Positions 1 to 9,007 are shown, counted from the first letter of the stretch. The stretch: 64,000 nucleotides of DNA from Tateyamaria omphalii (GCF_019802125.1 NZ_JAHVHT010000007.1:1-64000); one strand, 5' to 3'. Made by a program: numbers and translations. The notes: generated from the letters alone by a model not told the origin.

Positions 1-601
1 CCGTCAGCGCGCCCAGGTCGCGGGCGATGGTGGCCATGGCAAGACCACGGATCGTGGCGATGTAGCAGTCCTGTGACCAGCCGCAGGTTTGGGTCAGGTT
101 CTCCCAATTGCGGACCGAGAGCAGCGTCCAGAGCAGGTCGGTGGCCTGTTCGATGTCGGTGTCCGGGGGCAAGGAGCCGTCCTCGGCCAGCGCGTTGATG
201 GCGGCGGCGCAGCCCTCGCGCATGTCCTGCATGCGGGTGTTCCAGGCTGCGGCCGCCTCGGCATCCGTGTCTGTCACCGCCATGATGGCCCGCGCCACGC
301 CATAGATCTTGGGGATGTAGTTGCCCCATGCGGTGACAAAAGCGTCGAGCCGTTCTGCACCCGATCGAGCGCCCCGGCTGGGGGCGAGAGCGGCGTCCAC
401 CTGGTTTTGCCGGTCCTGATAGCGTGTCGCAGCGACCAGCAGGTCGGTGCGGCTGGGAAAATGCAGGTAGACCGCCTGCCGACTGATCCCTGTCGCCCGC
501 GCAATGTCGGACATCGTGGGCAGCTTGGCGCCCGGTGTTTCCAGCAGGCGTAGCGCCGCTTCGAGAATTTTGGTCGGGGTATCGATTGTTTCACTTGACA
601 T
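1..601 (-). CDS. TetR family transcriptional regulator (3' end beyond window)
   Basis: Reading from the ATG at 601 gives MSSETIDTPTKILEAALRLL and stays open to base 1, so the C-terminus is missing. Residues about 30-60 form a TetR-type helix-turn-helix (SDIARATGISRQAVYLHFPS, then RTDLLVAAT). The remainder is an alpha-helical ligand-binding domain of ordinary TetR composition. The gene is divergent from the quinone-reductase gene at 672. The 70 bp between them hold three copies of TTGACA-N3-TGTCAA, the first overlapping this start codon, so autorepression together with control of the neighbour is the simplest reading. The inducer is unknown. Family assignment is firm; the target is inferred from context. 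Confidence 0.85.
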   Translation of the reverse strand, partial: MSSETIDTPTKILEAALRLLETPGAKLPTMSDIARATGISRQAVYLHFPSRTDLLVAATRYQDRQNQVDAALAPSRGARSGAERLDAFVTAWGNYIPKIYGVARAIMAVTDTDAEAAAAWNTRMQDMREGCAAAINALAEDGSLPPDTDIEQATDLLWTLLSVRNWENLTQTCGWSQDCYIATIRGLAMATIARDLGALT

Positions 602-650
602 GGTGTCAAGAAGCACATAGTTGACACGCTGTCAATTGACACTGTGTCAA
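594..650. promoter_or_regulatory. Triple TetR-type operator (TTGACA-N3-TGTCAA x3)
   Basis: Three near-identical palindromes lie at 595-609, 621-635 and 636-650. The first extends to CTTGACA-TGG-TGTCAAG at 594-610. Their centres are 26 and 15 bp apart. They fill the divergent region between the tetR-like gene and the quinone-reductase gene, and the first covers the regulator's own start codon. Binding by the adjacent TetR protein is inferred from position and symmetry. Confidence 0.75.
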
Positions 651-671
651 GCAAGCGATGGAGTTTTCGAA

Positions 672-1241
672 ATGACCAAACGTGTTTTCATCTGGGTGGC
701 GCATCCAAAGGCCGGATCGCTGAACGCTGCACTGGCCGAGCGCTATGCCAAGGGCGCCCGCGCCAAGGGAGCGGAGGTGCGGATCATGCACCTGTCGGAC
801 ATGGCGCCCGAAGCAGGCTACAGCGAGGGGCAGGACCTCTCACCCGACATCCAGGTTTGGCAGGACAACATCCGCTGGGCGGATCACGTGATGATCGTGC
901 ACCCTTACTGGTGGGGCGCGATGCCTGCGCAGGCCAAGGCCGTGATGGACGCGGGCCTGCAATCGGGCTTTGCCTACAAGTACCACGGGCGCGGCCTTGG
1001 CTGGGACAAGCTGCTGGATGGACGGACGGGTGATGCGATTATCACGGCGGATACGCCGACTTGGCTCGACACTTTGCTCTATCGCAGCCCGGGGCGTCGC
1101 GTGATGCGCAACCAGGTGATGAAGTTCGTAGGTGTCAAACCCCGGAACGTCGTGCTGTTCGGGTCCGTCAAACTCGCCAAACCTGAAAAGATCGACCGCT
1201 GGTTGTCGCGCGCCGAGACCATGGGCGCCGCGGCGGCTTGA
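672..1241 (+). CDS. Flavodoxin-fold NAD(P)H:quinone oxidoreductase
   Basis: A 189-residue protein of the NQO1/KefF/MdaB flavodoxin-like family. The start at 672 opens with a beta-strand followed by the flavin-phosphate loop (VFIWVAHPKAGSLNAALA). The mid-region PYWWGAMPAQAKAVMD is the typical active-site segment, and the later GRTGDAIITADTP is also characteristic. Such enzymes carry out two-electron reduction of quinones or electrophiles with FMN or FAD in the cytosol. The gene is divergent from, and probably repressed by, the TetR gene at 1-601, an arrangement typical of quinone or electrophile detoxification. An in-frame upstream start at 621 would lie inside the operators and is unlikely. 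Confidence 0.85.
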   Translation: MTKRVFIWVAHPKAGSLNAALAERYAKGARAKGAEVRIMHLSDMAPEAGYSEGQDLSPDIQVWQDNIRWADHVMIVHPYWWGAMPAQAKAVMDAGLQSGFAYKYHGRGLGWDKLLDGRTGDAIITADTPTWLDTLLYRSPGRRVMRNQVMKFVGVKPRNVVLFGSVKLAKPEKIDRWLSRAETMGAAAA

Positions 1242-1281
1242 TCCCCCTCGTTTTGAGCGGCGCAGCCCCTATCTATGGGCG

Positions 1282-2382
1282 ATGCTGCCCCGCCCGCTGT
1301 TCATCGGATCGGAGATCTATCGCGGATCGTCCTATGGCCCGTGGCACCCGCTCAGGGTGCCGCGGGTGTCGACCGTCATCGACCTGAGCCGGGCCATGGG
1401 GTGGTTGCCACGCGACGCCTATGTCCCCAGCCCGCGGGCGAAGCCCGATACCCTGACGATCTGGCACACACCCGACTATGTTGCAGCGCTTCACGCGGCA
1501 GAGGCGGCACAGGCCGTAACTGCCGATGTCAGATCGCGGCATGCGCTTGGCACCTCGAACAACCCGGTGTTTCCGGAAATGTACCGGCGTCCGGCAACGG
1601 CGGCGGGCGGGTCGTTGTTGGCCGGGGAACTTCTGGCAGATGGTGGTATTGTCTACCACCCGGCGGGGGGCACGCATCACGCAATGCCGGATCGGGCAGG
1701 GGGGTTTTGCTATCTTAACGACCCGGTCCTCGCGATTCTGTCCTTGCGCCGCAACGGCGCGCAAAGGGTGGCCTATGTGGACATCGACGCGCATCACCCC
1801 GACGGGGTCGAGCTGGCCTTTGCCGATGATCCGGACGTGCTGATGATCTCGGTCCATGAGGGTGGGCTTTGGCCGCGTACGGGGCCGCTTGGGGCGACTG
1901 ATACGCTGACAAACCTACCCGTTCCGCGTGGTCTGAATGATGACGAGATGGCGCTGATCCGGGATGATTTGATCTTGCCTCGCGTTTTGGCCTTTGGGCC
2001 TGACGCCATTGTCCTTCAATGCGGCGCGGACGGGGTGGAGGAAGACCCGCAGGCGCATCTGTCGCTGTCCAACAACGCGCATTGGGCCGTGGTGCAAGCG
2101 CTGATCGGGGTGGCGCCGCGCCTGCTGGTGTTGGGCGGCGGCGGATACAACCCGTGGTCAGTTGGCCGGCTTTGGACAGGGGTGTGGGCGACCTTGAGCG
2201 GCTACGAGATTCCCGATCGTATCGAACATGCGGGCGAGGACGTGCTGCGAGCGCTGCGCTTTGATGGCAACCGGCGGGGCAAGAACCCACCGGGTCATTG
2301 GTTCACAACCCTGCGCGACAAACCACGAAACGGACCCATCCGGGACGAGGTGCGCAACAAGATCCTTCATCTTGCCAGATAA
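1282..2382 (+). CDS. Histone deacetylase-like (AcuC/AphA class) amidohydrolase
   Basis: A 366-residue arginase/deacetylase-fold protein. Active-site elements are intact: tandem His HH at 132-133, zinc ligands in VDIDAHH (Asp169, His171), the third ligand in CGAD (Asp250), and the catalytic-loop Tyr in GGGGYN (Tyr289). Bacterial members remove acetyl groups from acetyl-CoA synthetase, acetylpolyamines or similar amides; the substrate here cannot be told. The first plausible start is the ATG at 1282, 41 bp after the quinone-reductase gene. The last seven codons and the stop lie inside a dispersed repeat (2361-2423), so the C-terminus is repeat-derived. Confidence 0.88.
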   Translation: MLPRPLFIGSEIYRGSSYGPWHPLRVPRVSTVIDLSRAMGWLPRDAYVPSPRAKPDTLTIWHTPDYVAALHAAEAAQAVTADVRSRHALGTSNNPVFPEMYRRPATAAGGSLLAGELLADGGIVYHPAGGTHHAMPDRAGGFCYLNDPVLAILSLRRNGAQRVAYVDIDAHHPDGVELAFADDPDVLMISVHEGGLWPRTGPLGATDTLTNLPVPRGLNDDEMALIRDDLILPRVLAFGPDAIVLQCGADGVEEDPQAHLSLSNNAHWAVVQALIGVAPRLLVLGGGGYNPWSVGRLWTGVWATLSGYEIPDRIEHAGEDVLRALRFDGNRRGKNPPGHWFTTLRDKPRNGPIRDEVRNKILHLAR

Positions 2383-2423
2383 ACTCCGGGGGGAGGCGCA
2401 GCCGGGGGGCTGGCCCCCCTCCC
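2361..2423 (+). repeat. Dispersed repeat family A, copy 1
   Basis: The run GATCCTTCATCTTGCC followed by A/T-rich bases, ACTCCGGGGGG and a G6/C6 hairpin is repeated in inverse orientation inside bchB (23809-23876). A diverged copy lies in the bchL leader (27608-27652). Here it supplies the stop codon of the deacetylase-like gene and fills the gap to the convergent cupin gene. Confidence 0.75.
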
Positions 2424-2425
2424 AC

Positions 2426-2821
2426 CTATCCACCGTAGTCAGCGTCACTGACCTGTTCGAGCCATGTTGCGGCCGTGCCGTCCTGCGCTTCCTGCATGGC
2501 GATGTGGGTCATGGCGGTGTCCGGGCCTGCGCCGTGCCAATGCTCGACCCCCGGCGGGATCCACACGGTGTCTCCTGCGCGGATCGTCTGCGGTGTCTCG
2601 CCGCGTAGGCAGATCAGACCGGTGCCTTGGATGACGTGAAGTGTCTGACCTAGCGGATGCGTATGCCATGCCGTGCGGCCACCCGGTGCGAAGTGGACGG
2701 AGAGGGCATGAAGCCGGGCGGGTGCTTCGGCTGAGATGATCGGGTCCTGCCAGACGTCGCCTGTGAAGTAGTCGGGGTTGGCGCGTATGCTGGCCCGGCT
2801 GCCTGCGGGATGAATGATCAT
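2426..2821 (-). CDS. Cupin-domain protein, similar to Mn-cupin hydroxynitrile lyases
   Basis: A 131-residue single-domain cupin. Motif 1 is TAWHTHPLGQTLHVIQG (two His, with Gln in place of the usual Glu) and motif 2 is IPPGVEHWHGAGP (third His). The overall pattern, including AMTHIAMQE and a C-terminal WLEQVSDADY, resembles the small cupins related to bacterial (R)-hydroxynitrile lyases and carboxymuconolactone-decarboxylase-associated cupins. The reaction is unknown. The ATG at 2821 has AGGA six bases upstream; an alternative ATG lies at 2836. The gene is convergent with the deacetylase-like gene and separated from it only by the repeat. Confidence 0.8.
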   Translation of the reverse strand: MIIHPAGSRASIRANPDYFTGDVWQDPIISAEAPARLHALSVHFAPGGRTAWHTHPLGQTLHVIQGTGLICLRGETPQTIRAGDTVWIPPGVEHWHGAGPDTAMTHIAMQEAQDGTAATWLEQVSDADYGG

Positions 2822-2882
2822 TGGGTGTCCTGACATTGTCGCGGTGGACTTTAATTTCCCGAACAGCCCCTTTGCGAAACGG

Positions 2883-2909
2883 CCCTTCGGGGAGGATTTT
2901 TTGGAACAG
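2883..2909 (+). repeat. Dispersed repeat family B, copy 1
   Basis: CCCTTCGGGGAGGATTTTTT followed by GGAACAG. The same unit occurs at 7600-7627 with a few differences. Both copies lie between two minus-strand genes and in the same orientation. A short GC hairpin next to a T-run resembles a terminator on the plus strand, but no plus-strand gene ends here, so a mobile or dispersed repeat is the better reading. Confidence 0.6.
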
Positions 2910-2928
2910 AGACGTTGGGACCTTGCGC

Positions 2929-4398
2929 TTATTCGGCCCAGCTTACGCCTGTGAGGTCTGTCGCCTGTGTTGGCATATTGGTCCAGAGGCCTTGAAGCTC
3001 GGCCTTCGCCACCGCCAGTTGGGCGAGCTGGAACAGGTAGCCGTTGACCGCGTCGTTGGCGATCATTTCCTGCGCCTTGGCCATCAGGTTGGTGCGCGTG
3101 TCGGGGTCCGTGGTGCTGTTGAGCGTCGCGATCAGTTCCTGGAAGGCCGGATTGTCGTATTGGAAGTAGTAGTCGGGGTTTGCATAGATCCCGATGTCCA
3201 TCGGTTCGGTGTGGCTGACGATGGTCAGACCGAAATTCTTGCCGCGGAACACGGTTTCCAGCCACTGGGCCCATTCGACATTGATGATCTCGGCCTTGAT
3301 CCCGACCTCGGCCAGTTGGGCGGCGATGATCTCACCCCCGCGGCGGGCGTAGGAGGGCGGCGGCAGGTGCAATGTGGTCTCGAACCCGTCGGCCATGCCC
3401 GCTTCGGCCAGCAGGGCGCGCGCTTTTTCCGGGTCGTAGGCGGAGCCGCCGGCGAAATCGACATAGGCCGGGTTGTGCGGTGCAAAATGGGTGCCGATGG
3501 GCGTGCCGTAGCCGAACATGGCCCCGTCGATGATCGCCTGCCGGTCAATGGCATGTGCCACTGCTTGCCGCACGCGCAGATCGTCGAAAGGGGCCACCGC
3601 ATTGTTGGTCGACAGGATGGTTTCGCCTTCGGTGGAGCCGATCAGGACCTGAAAGCGCGGGTCCGCTTCGAACTGCGGCAGGTTTTCGGGGGCGGGGAAG
3701 CCGATGAAGGCATCAATGTCCTCTGCCATCACGGCGGCAAAGGCGGCCGTGGGGTCGGAGATGAATTTGAACGTGGCCTCTGTCAGGGCCGGGGTGTCGC
3801 CCCAGTAGCCGTCATATTGGCTGATCCGAATGCTGTCGCCTTGGGTCCAGGTGTCGAATTTGAACGGGCCTGTGCCGATGGGTTGCTGTTTGATGGTCTC
3901 AATGCTCTCGGGCGCGACAATCACTGCGTCCCCCCAGGCGAGGTTGAAGAGCAGGTTGCCGTTGGGTTCGGACAGCGTCATGCGGACGGTTTGTGGGTTC
4001 ACGACCTCGACCGCGCTGATCGCGGCATAGAGTGCCTTTTGCGCGTTTGCGCTGTCTTCGGCGAGGATGCGGTCGAAGGTGAATTTGACGTCTTCGGCAT
4101 CCATGGTGGTGCCGTCGTGGAAGGTCACGCCGTTTTGTAATGTGAAGGTGTAGGTCAGCCCGTCATCCGAAATCTCCCAGCTTTCGGCGAGGCCCGGTAC
4201 CACGGATCCATCACCCATGAAGCGGGTGAGCCCCTCGAACACGTTGGAATAGAGCACCGAGTCGATGGCCCCGGCAGCAGCGGATGTTGGGTCGAGATGC
4301 GGGGGTTCGAGCTGGATCGCCACGGTGATGTCGGTCTTTGCCCATGCGTTTGAGGCCAGAGCGATGGCGGCGGTGGTCATCAGCAGTCGGTGGAACAT
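2929..4398 (-). CDS. ABC transporter family 5 substrate-binding protein (DppA/OppA type)
   Basis: A 489-residue secreted solute-binding protein. Residues 1-20 are a Sec signal peptide ending AWA before KTD. The mature start ([20 protein letters not shown]) and the segments [19 protein letters not shown] and [20 protein letters not shown] are hallmarks of SBP family 5, which binds di- and oligopeptides or other cationic ligands in the periplasm. No permease or ATPase gene is adjacent, so it is an orphan or pairs with a transporter encoded elsewhere. The ligand cannot be read from sequence. Its start is divergent from panB, with a 144-bp shared leader. Confidence 0.88.
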   Translation of the reverse strand: MFHRLLMTTAAIALASNAWAKTDITVAIQLEPPHLDPTSAAAGAIDSVLYSNVFEGLTRFMGDGSVVPGLAESWEISDDGLTYTFTLQNGVTFHDGTTMDAEDVKFTFDRILAEDSANAQKALYAAISAVEVVNPQTVRMTLSEPNGNLLFNLAWGDAVIVAPESIETIKQQPIGTGPFKFDTWTQGDSIRISQYDGYWGDTPALTEATFKFISDPTAAFAAVMAEDIDAFIGFPAPENLPQFEADPRFQVLIGSTEGETILSTNNAVAPFDDLRVRQAVAHAIDRQAIIDGAMFGYGTPIGTHFAPHNPAYVDFAGGSAYDPEKARALLAEAGMADGFETTLHLPPPSYARRGGEIIAAQLAEVGIKAEIINVEWAQWLETVFRGKNFGLTIVSHTEPMDIGIYANPDYYFQYDNPAFQELIATLNSTTDPDTRTNLMAKAQEMIANDAVNGYLFQLAQLAVAKAELQGLWTNMPTQATDLTGVSWAE

Positions 4399-4542
4399 GG
4401 CGGTCTCCCCTGTCGATACGGTTCAAAGACAGCTTTCCCGCAAACGTGGCGTCGCGCAAGGGTGGTGCGCCTTTTGTTCAGTGGCGCAGAGGGCGGAAGG
4501 CTGGTATCTGCGCCCACGAAAAGACCAGCGAAAGGCCCGAAG

Positions 4543-5376
4543 ATGAGCGCCACCGCCCGCAAGACCGCCCCGTTGCCCGATGACATTCGCGCCATGAAAG
4601 GGGGCACGCCCATTGTCAGTTTGACCGCGTATACAACGCCCATGGCGCAGATGATGGATGCCCATTGCGACTTTGTTCTGGTGGGCGACAGTTTGGGCAT
4701 GGTGCTGCATGGCTTGCCATCAACCCTGGGGGTCACTATGGAGATGATGGTGATGCATGGGCAGGCTGTCGCGCGAGGGCTGTCGTCTGCGATGATGGTC
4801 ATCGACATGCCTTTTGGCTCTTACGAAGAAGGTCCGGAACAGGCGTTTCGCAACGCGGCGCGCCTGATGGCGGAGACAGGCGCGGGGGCTGTGAAGCTGG
4901 AAGGGGGCGTGGCGATGGCCGATACCATCGCGTTCCTTGTGGCGCGCGGTATTCCGGTGATGGCGCATGTGGGTCTGACCCCGCAATCCATCAACACGCT
5001 GGGCGGCTACAAGGTGCAGGGGCGCGGTGACGCCGGGGCTGCGCTGAAGGCGGATGCAGAGGCCGTTGCCGCGGCGGGCGCCTTTGCGGTGGTGCTTGAA
5101 AAGGTTCCGGAGACCCTTGCCAACACCATCACCGAAGCGCTCGACATCCCGACCATCGGCATCGGTGCGTCCGCAGGCTGCGATGGCCAGATCCTCGTGG
5201 TGGACGACATGTTGGGCCTGTTCACCGCCTTCAAGGCGAAGTTCGTCAAACGCTATGCGGAACTTGGCAAGGACGGTGAAGCGGCCATCGCAGCCTATGC
5301 CGAAGACGTACGCGCGCGCCGCTTTCCGGGACCGGAGCATGTGTTTGCCGACACGGTTCCGGGGGCCAAGACATGA
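4543..5376 (+). CDS. panB: 3-methyl-2-oxobutanoate hydroxymethyltransferase
   Basis: A 277-residue TIM-barrel enzyme. It adds a hydroxymethyl group from methylene-tetrahydrofolate to 2-ketoisovalerate, giving ketopantoate, the first step of pantothenate synthesis. Diagnostic stretches are ISLTAYTT-like [12 protein letters not shown] near the N-terminus, [11 protein letters not shown] (Mg-binding Asp), [15 protein letters not shown], and [20 protein letters not shown]. The ATG at 4543 gives the family's normal length. The stop overlaps the panC start by four bases (ATGA), so the two form a translationally coupled operon. Confidence 0.96.
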   Translation: MSATARKTAPLPDDIRAMKGGTPIVSLTAYTTPMAQMMDAHCDFVLVGDSLGMVLHGLPSTLGVTMEMMVMHGQAVARGLSSAMMVIDMPFGSYEEGPEQAFRNAARLMAETGAGAVKLEGGVAMADTIAFLVARGIPVMAHVGLTPQSINTLGGYKVQGRGDAGAALKADAEAVAAAGAFAVVLEKVPETLANTITEALDIPTIGIGASAGCDGQILVVDDMLGLFTAFKAKFVKRYAELGKDGEAAIAAYAEDVRARRFPGPEHVFADTVPGAKT

Positions 5377-6227
5377 CGGCGCCCATCGTGCGCACATTGG
5401 CCGATCTGCGCGAGATGACGCGCGGCTGGCAGCGGGCGGGCGAAACCATCGGCGTTGTGCCCACCATGGGCGCGCTGCATGATGGACATTTGAGCCTTGT
5501 GGCCCGCGCCAAGGAAATGAGCGACCGGGTGATCGTGACGATCTTTGTGAACCCCAAGCAGTTCAACAACGCGGAAGATCTGGCAAACTACCCCCGGACC
5601 GAGCATGAGGACGCCCGGAAGCTGGAGCGCTTCGTGGTGGACGCGATCTACGTTCCGGATGGACCGCAGATGTATCCGGATGGATTTGCGACAAACGTCA
5701 GTGTGGATGGACTCACCAACGTGCTTTGCGGCGCGCATCGCCCCGGCCATTTTGATGGGGTGGCGACGGTTGTAACCAAGCTCTTTACCCAAACCTCGGC
5801 CGATCTGGCCTTTTTCGGGGAAAAGGACTTCCAGCAACTGCAGGTGGTTCGGCGGTTGGCGCACGATCTGGACCTGGGCGTCGAGGTGGTTGGGTGCCCG
5901 ACCATTCGTGAGATTGACGGACTTGCCATGTCATCACGCAACCTGCTGCTGTCGGATCAGGCGCGCAGCCGGGCATCGGCATTGAACGAGGTGATGGAGC
6001 AGATGGCCGATGCGCTTGGGCAAGGAGCCCCGATCGGCGATCTGCTGCCTGATGCAAAGGCAAGGCTCGCCGCGGCAGGGTTCGGTGACATCGACTATCT
6101 GGAGATGCGAACGAATGATGCGCTGGCGCTTATCGAACGTGCCGAGGCGCCCGCACGTCTGTTTGCAGCAGCCTACATGGCGGGTGTGCGGCTGATAGAC
6201 AATATCGACGTGCCAGTGGTTCGTTAG
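5373..6227 (+). CDS. panC: Pantoate--beta-alanine ligase (pantothenate synthetase)
   Basis: A 284-residue ATP-dependent ligase joining pantoate and beta-alanine to pantothenate. It is a nucleotidyl-transferase fold with the HIGH-like motif [14 protein letters not shown] at about 29-42, [11 protein letters not shown], the substrate loop [26 protein letters not shown], and the KMSKS-like region LAMSSRN. It begins in the panB stop codon. Normal length and complete motifs suggest an active enzyme. It is convergent with the M20 deacylase gene, 40 bp away. Confidence 0.96.
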   Translation: MTAPIVRTLADLREMTRGWQRAGETIGVVPTMGALHDGHLSLVARAKEMSDRVIVTIFVNPKQFNNAEDLANYPRTEHEDARKLERFVVDAIYVPDGPQMYPDGFATNVSVDGLTNVLCGAHRPGHFDGVATVVTKLFTQTSADLAFFGEKDFQQLQVVRRLAHDLDLGVEVVGCPTIREIDGLAMSSRNLLLSDQARSRASALNEVMEQMADALGQGAPIGDLLPDAKARLAAAGFGDIDYLEMRTNDALALIERAEAPARLFAAAYMAGVRLIDNIDVPVVR

Positions 6228-6267
6228 CGGTAAATTGAGCCGATTTCCATTGAGCCGCCAGAGATGG

Positions 6268-7542
6268 CTACGGCTTGGGGAGCAGCAACGTTTCAAGTGC
6301 GTGGCCCATCACCTTCGCGCTGTCGAGCATATCGGTGATGCCAACCCACTCATCAGGCTTGTGGGCCAGTTCCAGTTCGCCGGGTCCGTAGGCAATGCAA
6401 TTGTGCAGCTTGCCGATGCGGTCGATGTGTTTCTGATCATAAGAGCCCGGCGAAGCGACATAGGTCGGTTCCACCCCAAGCACGCTCTCGATGGCGGCAT
6501 GGATCGTTTCAACCACCGGCGCCGATTTGTCAGTCATCGACGGCAAAACGACATTCAACTCCCGCATCTCATATTCAAAGCGATCCCGGCTGACCTTTAG
6601 CCCTTCAAGCAGTTCGACCACCTCGCCACGCACCTGCTCGACATTTTCCTCTACCAGAAAGCGCCGGTCGATGACGATACGGCAACTGTCGGGCACACAA
6701 TGAGCGGGCAGACCATCATAGTCGGGTGCCTGTTCCGGCTGACCCCCGTGGATTGAGTTGATGTTCATCGTCGATTGCCGCGCGCCTTCCGGCACAACAG
6801 GCATGTCCGTGCGCCGCGCAGCCATGGCGGGGTAGAGGTCTGTTTCGAACTTGTCGAGTACGGCCCCCATATGCCGCACGGCGCAATCCCCCAGGAACGG
6901 CATGGAACCATGGGCGATCTCGCCCTTTGTCTCGATCTCGGCCCACCAGCCACCGCGGTGACCGAGACAGATACGATCCTTGTTCAGTGGCTCGGGAATG
7001 ATGACATGCTGCACCCGTTCGGGCGCAAAAAAACCGTGTTCGGCAAGGTAGGCGACACCCCCATAGCCGCCGGATTCCTCATCCGCCGTGGCGCTGATTT
7101 CAATGGCGCCCGCATAGTTCGGGTGTTCTTCGATGAAAGCCTCTGCGGCGACGATGGAGGCCGCGAGCCCGCCTTTCATGTCGCAGGCCCCGCGACCGTA
7201 AATTCTATCTTCTTCCACCTCTGCTCCAAATGGATCGCGGGTCCAACCGTGGCCAACCTCGACCACGTCATGGTGGCTGTTGAAATGCACGCATTCCCCC
7301 GCGATGGTGCCGTCGCGCCGTGCAACGACATTCCAGCGCGGATAGGTGTCGCTGTCGCCGGGCGTCCCGTGGGCACGGGTCATCTGTACCTCGAACCCGT
7401 GTCCTTTCAACCGGTCACTTACCAGCGCACATATGTCATGGTAGTGCCGACCGGGCGGATTCAGCGTCGGAATGCGGATCAGGTCCTGTGTCAACGCGAT
7501 CAGAGCGTCGCGTTGGCTGTCGATACGGTTGGCGAGCGTCAT
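6268..7542 (-). CDS. M20 family deacylase (ArgE/DapE type)
   Basis: A 424-residue zinc aminoacylase-type protein. Metal ligands are visible in HFNSHHDVVEVG (His, Asp), GRGACDMKGG (bridging Asp), ADEESGG (catalytic and ligand Glu), and a late His in SPGSYDQKHID. The lid/dimerisation domain sits between IETKGEIAHGSMP and the C-terminal catalytic part. It belongs to the ArgE/DapE group of acetylornithine or succinyl-diaminopimelate deacylases, but lies outside arg or dap operons and several related enzymes act on other N-acyl amino acids, so the substrate is left open. The start is ATG at 7542. Confidence 0.88.
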   Translation of the reverse strand: MTLANRIDSQRDALIALTQDLIRIPTLNPPGRHYHDICALVSDRLKGHGFEVQMTRAHGTPGDSDTYPRWNVVARRDGTIAGECVHFNSHHDVVEVGHGWTRDPFGAEVEEDRIYGRGACDMKGGLAASIVAAEAFIEEHPNYAGAIEISATADEESGGYGGVAYLAEHGFFAPERVQHVIIPEPLNKDRICLGHRGGWWAEIETKGEIAHGSMPFLGDCAVRHMGAVLDKFETDLYPAMAARRTDMPVVPEGARQSTMNINSIHGGQPEQAPDYDGLPAHCVPDSCRIVIDRRFLVEENVEQVRGEVVELLEGLKVSRDRFEYEMRELNVVLPSMTDKSAPVVETIHAAIESVLGVEPTYVASPGSYDQKHIDRIGKLHNCIAYGPGELELAHKPDEWVGITDMLDSAKVMGHALETLLLPKP

Positions 7543-7599
7543 GAGCCGAGTGTCGGGTGGAGCGCGTCAATTGGCAAGGGACGGCCGGAAAGAACACCA

Positions 7600-7627
7600 T
7601 CCTTCGGGAAGGATTTTTTGAAAACAG
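7600..7627 (+). repeat. Dispersed repeat family B, copy 2
   Basis: TCCTTCGGGAAGGATTTTTT followed by GAAAACAG matches the copy at 2883-2909 in order and orientation. It includes the perfect hairpin ATCCTT-CGGG-AAGGAT and a T6 run. It lies between two minus-strand genes, so it is not positioned to terminate either. Confidence 0.6.
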
Positions 7628-7646
7628 GAAAGACCCAGGCTTTGCC

Positions 7647-8522
7647 TCAAAGCTTGCCGAGTGGCACTTTAAGCGCCATGTCGCCCGCATCATCGCGCGG
7701 GATTTCACCAGCGCGCATGTTCACCTGAAGGGCAGGGATGATCAGGCTCGGCATGGCAAGCTGCTTGTCCCGCTCGGTGCGGAACTTTATGAACTCCTCC
7801 CGCGTCTTGCCTTCTCCTACATGGATGTTGGCCGCGCGCTGTTCGGCGACTGTCGTCTCCCATGCAATGGCCCGCCCACCCGGGCCGTAGTCGTGGCAGA
7901 TGAAAAGGCGCATGGCATCGGGCAGGGCGAGTACCCGCATGATACTGTCATAGAGCTGACCCGCATCGCCGCCCGGAAAATCGGCGCGCGCCGAGCCGCC
8001 ATCAGGCATGAAAAGAGTGTCGCCCACAAAGGCCGCATCACCCATCACATGCACCATGCAGGCGGGCGTATGGCCCGGCGTGTGAAGGGCGAAACAGGTC
8101 ATGGAGCCGACATCGTAGCTGTCGCCATCCTCGAATAGCGCATCGAACTGTGACCCGTCGCGCTGAAATTCGGTCCCCTCGTTGAACACCTTGCCAAAGG
8201 TATCCTGTACCTCCGTGATCTTCGCGCCAATGCCGATCTTGCCGCCCAGGGCCTCTTGGATGTAAGGCGCACCCGACAGGTGATCGGCGTGCACATGGGT
8301 TTCGATGATCCAGTCAAGCCGCAGATCATTGGCTCGGATATGCGCGATGATCCGGTCAGCACCGTCGAAGTTCAGGGCGCCGGCCGCATAGTCGATGTCC
8401 ATCACCGCATCGATCACGGCACAGCCGATGCCGTCCGGTTCCTGCACCACATAGGAAATGGTATTGGATCGCGCGTCAAAGAACGGCGTCACGCCCGGAT
8501 GGCACGTCATGTCGGGGGTCAT
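7647..8522 (-). CDS. Metallo-beta-lactamase-fold persulfide dioxygenase-like protein
   Basis: A 291-residue glyoxalase-II-fold protein of the ETHE1/Blh group. Metal motif THVHADHLSG (HxHxDH), then HTPGHTPACM, FVGDTLFMPDGGSARADFPGG and FICHDYGPGGR, follow the ETHE1 order; these enzymes oxidise glutathione persulfide to sulfite with one iron. The ATG at 8522 has a strong GGAGG six bases upstream. Its start overlaps the stop of the rhodanese gene (ATGA), so the pair is co-translated. A role in sulfide and persulfide detoxification is inferred from the pairing. Confidence 0.88.
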   Translation of the reverse strand: MTPDMTCHPGVTPFFDARSNTISYVVQEPDGIGCAVIDAVMDIDYAAGALNFDGADRIIAHIRANDLRLDWIIETHVHADHLSGAPYIQEALGGKIGIGAKITEVQDTFGKVFNEGTEFQRDGSQFDALFEDGDSYDVGSMTCFALHTPGHTPACMVHVMGDAAFVGDTLFMPDGGSARADFPGGDAGQLYDSIMRVLALPDAMRLFICHDYGPGGRAIAWETTVAEQRAANIHVGEGKTREEFIKFRTERDKQLAMPSLIIPALQVNMRAGEIPRDDAGDMALKVPLGKL

Positions 8523-8917
8523 GTCTTGTCCTCCTGTTCCACGGGCCCACCTTGCGCACCCCAGGTCGAGAACCCTTCGCGCAAATGCGCCGCATCGAAG
8601 CCCATGTCCTGCAATGTGGCGACGGTCAAAGCCGAACGCCAGCCCGAGGCGCAATGGAAAAGATATGTCTTGTCCTCTTGGCCGAACACATCCTTGTAGT
8701 ACGGGCTGTCGGGGTCGACCCAGAACTCGATCATGCCGCGCGGTGCGTGAACCGATCCTGGAATATAGCCGCTGCGCTGGCGTTCGCGTATGTCACGGAT
8801 GTCGACGATGACAACATTCGGGTCATCGACCATCTTTATCGCATCGATCGTCTCGACCTCTTTGATGCGGGCACGTGCATCGGAAACCATTTTGGCAGCA
8901 GTCGTCTTTAGCGGCAT
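8519..8917 (-). CDS. Rhodanese-like sulfurtransferase
   Basis: A 132-residue single rhodanese domain. The active-site loop is FHCASGWRSA, with the catalytic Cys followed by the arginine-bearing loop. The N-terminal VVIVDIRDIRERQRSGYIPGSVHAPRGMIEF is the standard CH2A region. The start at 8917 has GGAGGT five bases upstream; an upstream in-frame start at 8986 lacks a ribosome site. It is the first gene of a two-gene operon with the persulfide dioxygenase-like gene, so it probably moves sulfane sulfur to or from glutathione. The roughly 90 bp upstream show no clear operator. Confidence 0.88.
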   Translation of the reverse strand: MPLKTTAAKMVSDARARIKEVETIDAIKMVDDPNVVIVDIRDIRERQRSGYIPGSVHAPRGMIEFWVDPDSPYYKDVFGQEDKTYLFHCASGWRSALTVATLQDMGFDAAHLREGFSTWGAQGGPVEQEDKT

Positions 8918-9007
8918 CAGCACCTCCCATACATCTGTTGAAGTGTGGCAGCGCCTTGCATGCACGGCAAGTCTGCACAATGCCACGTAATCTGTCTTAT
9001 GTAAATT

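Noticed and set aside
7597..7620. Rho-independent terminator on the plus strand
   Set aside because: No plus-strand gene ends nearby, and the same unit recurs at 2883 in the same wrong orientation, so it was annotated as a repeat.
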